The notes beneath the pieces were generated by a model. The model searched no databases. It was not told the origin of the DNA and worked only from the letters and a program-made list of their open reading frames with translations. Positions 62,063 through 64,000 of a DNA stretch of 64,000 nucleotides are shown piece after piece (position 1 is the first letter of the stretch; each line of letters begins with the position of its first letter). The position numbers and the translations under genes were made by a program. This DNA is from Roseovarius mucosus (GTDB taxonomy: Bacteria > Pseudomonadota > Alphaproteobacteria > Rhodobacterales > Rhodobacteraceae): positions 3,547,501-3,611,500 of the forward strand of contig NZ_CP020474.1 in assembly GCF_002080415.1 (NCBI RefSeq), in the 5' to 3' direction.

Positions 62063-63172
62063 TCACTCCACATACCGAAACCCCTGCACGGCGCGAAAGT
62101 GCCCGCCGTAGCCGGTCCCGGCGGGCTTGAGACCTTTGCGTGCCCGGGCGGCGGCGAGGGTCTTCATGCTGCGCTCCTTCGATTCGGCGTAGAGGATGGC
62201 CGAGACCTGCGCCCAGAGGGGATCGCGGCGGAGCGCCGCGGCGAGGCCGGGGTGCGAGGTATGAAAGAGCATCGGCATCGGTTTGTCATAACGGTTCACG
62301 CCGCGCCGCCAGAGGGCGCAGACCTCGTTGAGAAAGCGCAGGCCCAGCCCTGCGCCCTGCCACTCGGGCATCACGACAAGGCGACAGGCGCGACCCTCGA
62401 CCAGCCCCGGCCGGGTGGAGACGGCGAGATGCGCCACGGGCGCGCCGTCGACGAAGCCCACGTAGTAATTCGCCGCGATCATGCGGGGCAGCTTCAGGTA
62501 GTGATGCGGCTCAAAGGCGGGCCAGAAGGAGCCGTCTGTCTGGTGAATGTCCATGGCAATGCGCGGTGCCCGTCGAAGACGCCTCCAGCGGAACTCGGCC
62601 CGGCGAGTGTCGATCACCCAATCGGGCTGTAGCCAGGACACCACGTCCTCGTGACAGGTGACGGCGACGAACTGGCCTTTGCCGCGCCGCCATGCCTTGG
62701 CAAAGGCGGCCGCCCCGATCTGGGCCACGCGCCGGTCGATGGTCGAGGTGAACTCGTCGAGAATGGCAAAGCTCGGCCGCTCGGCCAGAATGCGCGCGAG
62801 CTCAGCCCGGAATTGCTCGCCGGTCGAGAGGTGGCGGAATGGCCGCAGCCAGCTCGGCACCGTGCCAAGGCCCACGGCCGAGAGGGCCGCCGCCACGGCA
62901 TCGAACGCGCCCTCCGGGTCAATTGCGTCGATCAGCGCGCCCTCGGGCCACGGGCGTGGATCAAGCTGCGCGCCAAAGGCCGCGCGGGCGAGGGAGGATT
63001 TGCCGCTGCCCGAGGGGCCGACGATGAGGCCGATCTGCCACGGACGGGCCAAGAGATCGGCCTCGACCTCGAGGCGGAAATCCGCGTCGCCCTCGACGTT
63101 GAAGAGGCTGGAGACTCGGGCCGCGCGATAGGTGTCCGGGATGGGGCTGGCGTGGTGAATGGCGAGCTTCAT
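62063..63172 (-). CDS. ABC-type ATPase fused to GNAT acyltransferase (candidate phage DNA-modification enzyme)
   Basis: A 369-residue protein from ATG 63172, whose start overlaps the preceding ORF stop (ATGA); an ATG six codons upstream is the alternative. Numbering from that upstream Met, the N-terminal half is an ABC-like ATPase: Walker A GPSGSGKSS (58-66), a signature-like LSTGEQ (121-126), Walker B FAILDEF (141-147) and the switch His in VTCHED. The C-terminal half (about 225-340) is a GNAT fold with the acyl-CoA loop WQGAGLGLRFLNEV (277-290). No transporter domain is present. Mu Mom is also a GNAT-like enzyme that modifies adenine, but sequence similarity to Mom is not obvious. Confidence 0.7.
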   Translation of the reverse strand: MKLAIHHASPIPDTYRAARVSSLFNVEGDADFRLEVEADLLARPWQIGLIVGPSGSGKSSLARAAFGAQLDPRPWPEGALIDAIDPEGAFDAVAAALSAVGLGTVPSWLRPFRHLSTGEQFRAELARILAERPSFAILDEFTSTIDRRVAQIGAAAFAKAWRRGKGQFVAVTCHEDVVSWLQPDWVIDTRRAEFRWRRLRRAPRIAMDIHQTDGSFWPAFEPHHYLKLPRMIAANYYVGFVDGAPVAHLAVSTRPGLVEGRACRLVVMPEWQGAGLGLRFLNEVCALWRRGVNRYDKPMPMLFHTSHPGLAAALRRDPLWAQVSAILYAESKERSMKTLAAARARKGLKPAGTGYGGHFRAVQGFRYVE

Positions 63173-63197
63173 GTCACCACCACGCGGCATTTGAAGC
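63166..63197 (-). promoter_or_regulatory. possible stem holding the start codon of the ATPase/GNAT gene
   Basis: On the minus strand GCTTCA pairs with TGAAGC, the second arm containing the last two bases of the ATG at 63172. The loop (20 bases) holds the GGTGGTGA ribosome-binding region. In Mu, the mom start region is folded away and opened by Com; this could be a parallel. The stem is short, so the call is tentative. Confidence 0.3.
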
Positions 63198-63351
63198 CTT
63201 GGCGGCGCAGGCGGCCGAAGGCGTCCACTTGGGCCGCCTCGTCCTCGAGGAGGACAATGACGCCATATTGCCGCCGGTAGCGGGTGCCCTTGGGCAGGCC
63301 CGGCGCACCGGGCGGCAAGTCAGGTTTCGGGAGTGTGGTCGATCTGGCCAA
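63169..63351 (-). CDS. small hypothetical protein between com and the ATPase/GNAT gene
   Basis: A 60-residue ORF starting at TTG (63351) with a perfect AAGGAG six bases upstream, inside the last 32 bases of com. It is Pro-rich at the start and basic, then YGVIVLLEDEAAQVDAFG-like sequence, ending VVVT. It overlaps com upstream and the ATPase/GNAT gene downstream, so the three are translated as a coupled set. No family is recognised. Confidence 0.6.
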   Translation of the reverse strand: MARSTTLPKPDLPPGAPGLPKGTRYRRQYGVIVLLEDEAAQVDAFGRLRRQGFKCRVVVT

Positions 63352-63538
63352 GTTTGGCTCCTTCTCTCTGCGCAGCGCGCTTTGGGGGAAGGGCTCTTGG
63401 CCTCAGGATATTCATCGCCCGGCAGCGCGGGCACTTGATCGAGACGCCGGATATTTGCGCGCCTCTCTCATATTTAAATAGCAAACGGCTGCAGGCGCAG
63501 CAACGCAGTTCTAGACCTTCCAAATCGAATCGCCTCAT
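63320..63538 (-). CDS. com: Com-family zinc-ribbon translational regulator
   Basis: A 72-residue protein that matches Mu Com closely. It has LRCCACSRLLFKYE (Cys 13 and 16), then VSIKCPRCRAMNILRP (Cys 36 and 39), where Mu Com has IRCKNCNKLLFK and EIRCPRC. Mu Com is a zinc-binding RNA-binding protein that opens the mom mRNA for translation. This is the strongest single sign that the right end of the window is Mu-like prophage. The start is ATG 63538, ten bases after a small GC hairpin (63548-63560). Confidence 0.85.
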   Translation of the reverse strand: MRRFDLEGLELRCCACSRLLFKYERGAQISGVSIKCPRCRAMNILRPRALPPKRAAQREGAKLGQIDHTPET

Positions 63539-63547
63539 AAAGTCGCC

Positions 63548-63560
63548 GCCCCTTTGGGGC
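63548..63560 (-). other. small GC hairpin upstream of com
   Basis: GCCCC-AAA-GGGGC on the minus strand folds a five-base stem that takes in the GGGG part of the possible ribosome site (GGGGCGGCGAC) of com. It could reduce com translation. The rest of 63539-63671 shows no gene. Confidence 0.35.
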
Positions 63561-63671
63561 AGGGAGCGGCCATGAGGTTATGTCTGGTCGGCGGGGTTTC
63601 TGTTTGGCGACTGTGCCCCGCGTCCCCGGGCGTATCTTCCTGAACGCTCGGGGCCTCCTGTGGTTTTGGGA

Positions 63672-64000
63672 TCAGAACCGCGCGGCGAGGCCTGCGACGC
63701 CCTCTGGCACCTCCGGCCAGAGCGGATCGTCGCCCGTCTCGATAGCGCGACGGCACTCGGCCTGCATCGCGGCCACCCATGCTTTCCAGCCCTGCGCCAA
63801 TTCCAGATCGCCCTCGATCAGACCGGACGCGGCCAGAGCATCCGCGCGGGGGCTGCCGCCCAAGACGGCCGCCATAAACACGATCCCGGCTTGGGCGATG
63901 TTCATCTGCGTGGTCTCTGAGCCGACAAACAAGATACGCGACCGGCAGTCGGTCTTGATCAAGGCGGCACGAGCAAAGTTGTCTGCTAGGGTCTTGGCCT
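63672..64000 (-). CDS. hypothetical prophage protein, 5' end beyond the window
   Basis: An open frame reading from beyond base 64000 to the TGA at 63672-63674, with at least 108 residues visible (from ...AKTLADNFARAALIKT on). It is rich in Ala and Gly with short hydrophobic helices (MNIAQAGIVFMAAVLGG), ending VPEGVAGLAARF. A TTG at 63962 could start it, but the frame stays open past the window edge, so it is treated as partial. No family is recognised. It lies upstream of com on the same strand and is probably part of the same prophage. Confidence 0.55.
   Translation of the reverse strand, partial: AKTLADNFARAALIKTDCRSRILFVGSETTQMNIAQAGIVFMAAVLGGSPRADALAASGLIEGDLELAQGWKAWVAAMQAECRRAIETGDDPLWPEVPEGVAGLAARF

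Noticed and set aside
62063..63172. Calling the ATPase/GNAT gene mom
   Set aside because: Position and Com linkage fit, but the protein is a fusion and the GNAT half is not clearly similar to Mu Mom, so no gene symbol was given.
1..64000. CRISPR arrays, rRNA genes, or insertion sequences
   Set aside because: No regularly spaced repeat array, no rRNA segment and no classical transposase gene were seen in the window.

Overview
The window is GC-rich bacterial chromosome, densely packed on both strands. Its gene content and order point to an alphaproteobacterium of the Rhodobacteraceae/Roseobacter group. The evidence is an lptF-lptG-lptD-surA-pdxA-rsmA operon, pdhA-pdhB-pdhC with a lipoyl domain on E1-beta, cobS-cobT, bamD-recN, an FnrL-type box, and serine-cycle genes (sga, mcl, mtkA, mtkB). 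The assignment rests on reading the sequence and on family knowledge; no database search was run.

Layout. 1-4641: end of an MBL-fold hydrolase, an AEC transporter, a putative glycosyltransferase, and an amidohydrolase/outer-membrane-protein pair. 4807-9758: tRNA-Tyr, rlmB, a membrane protein, a methyltransferase-like gene, tRNA-Gly and an MsbA-like ABC exporter. 9877-14278: a periplasmic DsrE-like protein under a perfect FNR box, hchA coupled to a LuxR solo, an AidB-type acyl-CoA dehydrogenase and ftsB. 14334-23872: holC-pepA facing the lpt-surA-pdxA-rsmA envelope operon. 24038-27749: the pyruvate dehydrogenase operon with a palindrome in its leader. 27791-32855: a retropepsin-like protease, MarC, an ABC-F ATPase, ndk and an alcohol dehydrogenase. 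33005-38150: the serine-cycle operon sga-mcl-mtkA-mtkB, divergent from a LuxR/NarL-type regulator with a non-phosphorylatable receiver. 38385-43481: an orphan peptide-binding protein, two identical tRNA-Asp genes, and a flavin monooxygenase/aldehyde dehydrogenase/flavin reductase operon. 43778-56514: pckA, bamD, recN, a GlcD-like oxidase, a ClC channel, a DUF427 protein, an Xaa-Pro aminopeptidase, cobT and cobS. 56640-60350: a valine/isobutyrate catabolic operon (acyl-CoA dehydrogenase, 3-hydroxyisobutyryl-CoA hydrolase, mmsB) ending in a Crp/Fnr regulator gene.

The right end (about 60422-64000) looks different and is read here as the right end of a Mu-like prophage inserted just upstream of the valine operon. 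It has a cluster of short repeats at the boundary, then genes all running toward that boundary. These are a RelA/SpoT-domain protein in visibly AT-richer DNA with a possible 55-residue upstream partner, an unusual ABC-ATPase fused to a GNAT acyltransferase, a 60-residue ORF, a convincing homologue of Mu Com (zinc-ribbon translational activator of the DNA-modification gene mom), and a partial hypothetical gene. The com-orf60-ATPase/GNAT cassette occupies the place that com-mom occupies in Mu, so it is a candidate DNA-modification module. The RelA/SpoT gene sits where Mu-like phages carry cargo, so it is a candidate superinfection-exclusion or abortive-infection factor. This is the most novel part of the window.
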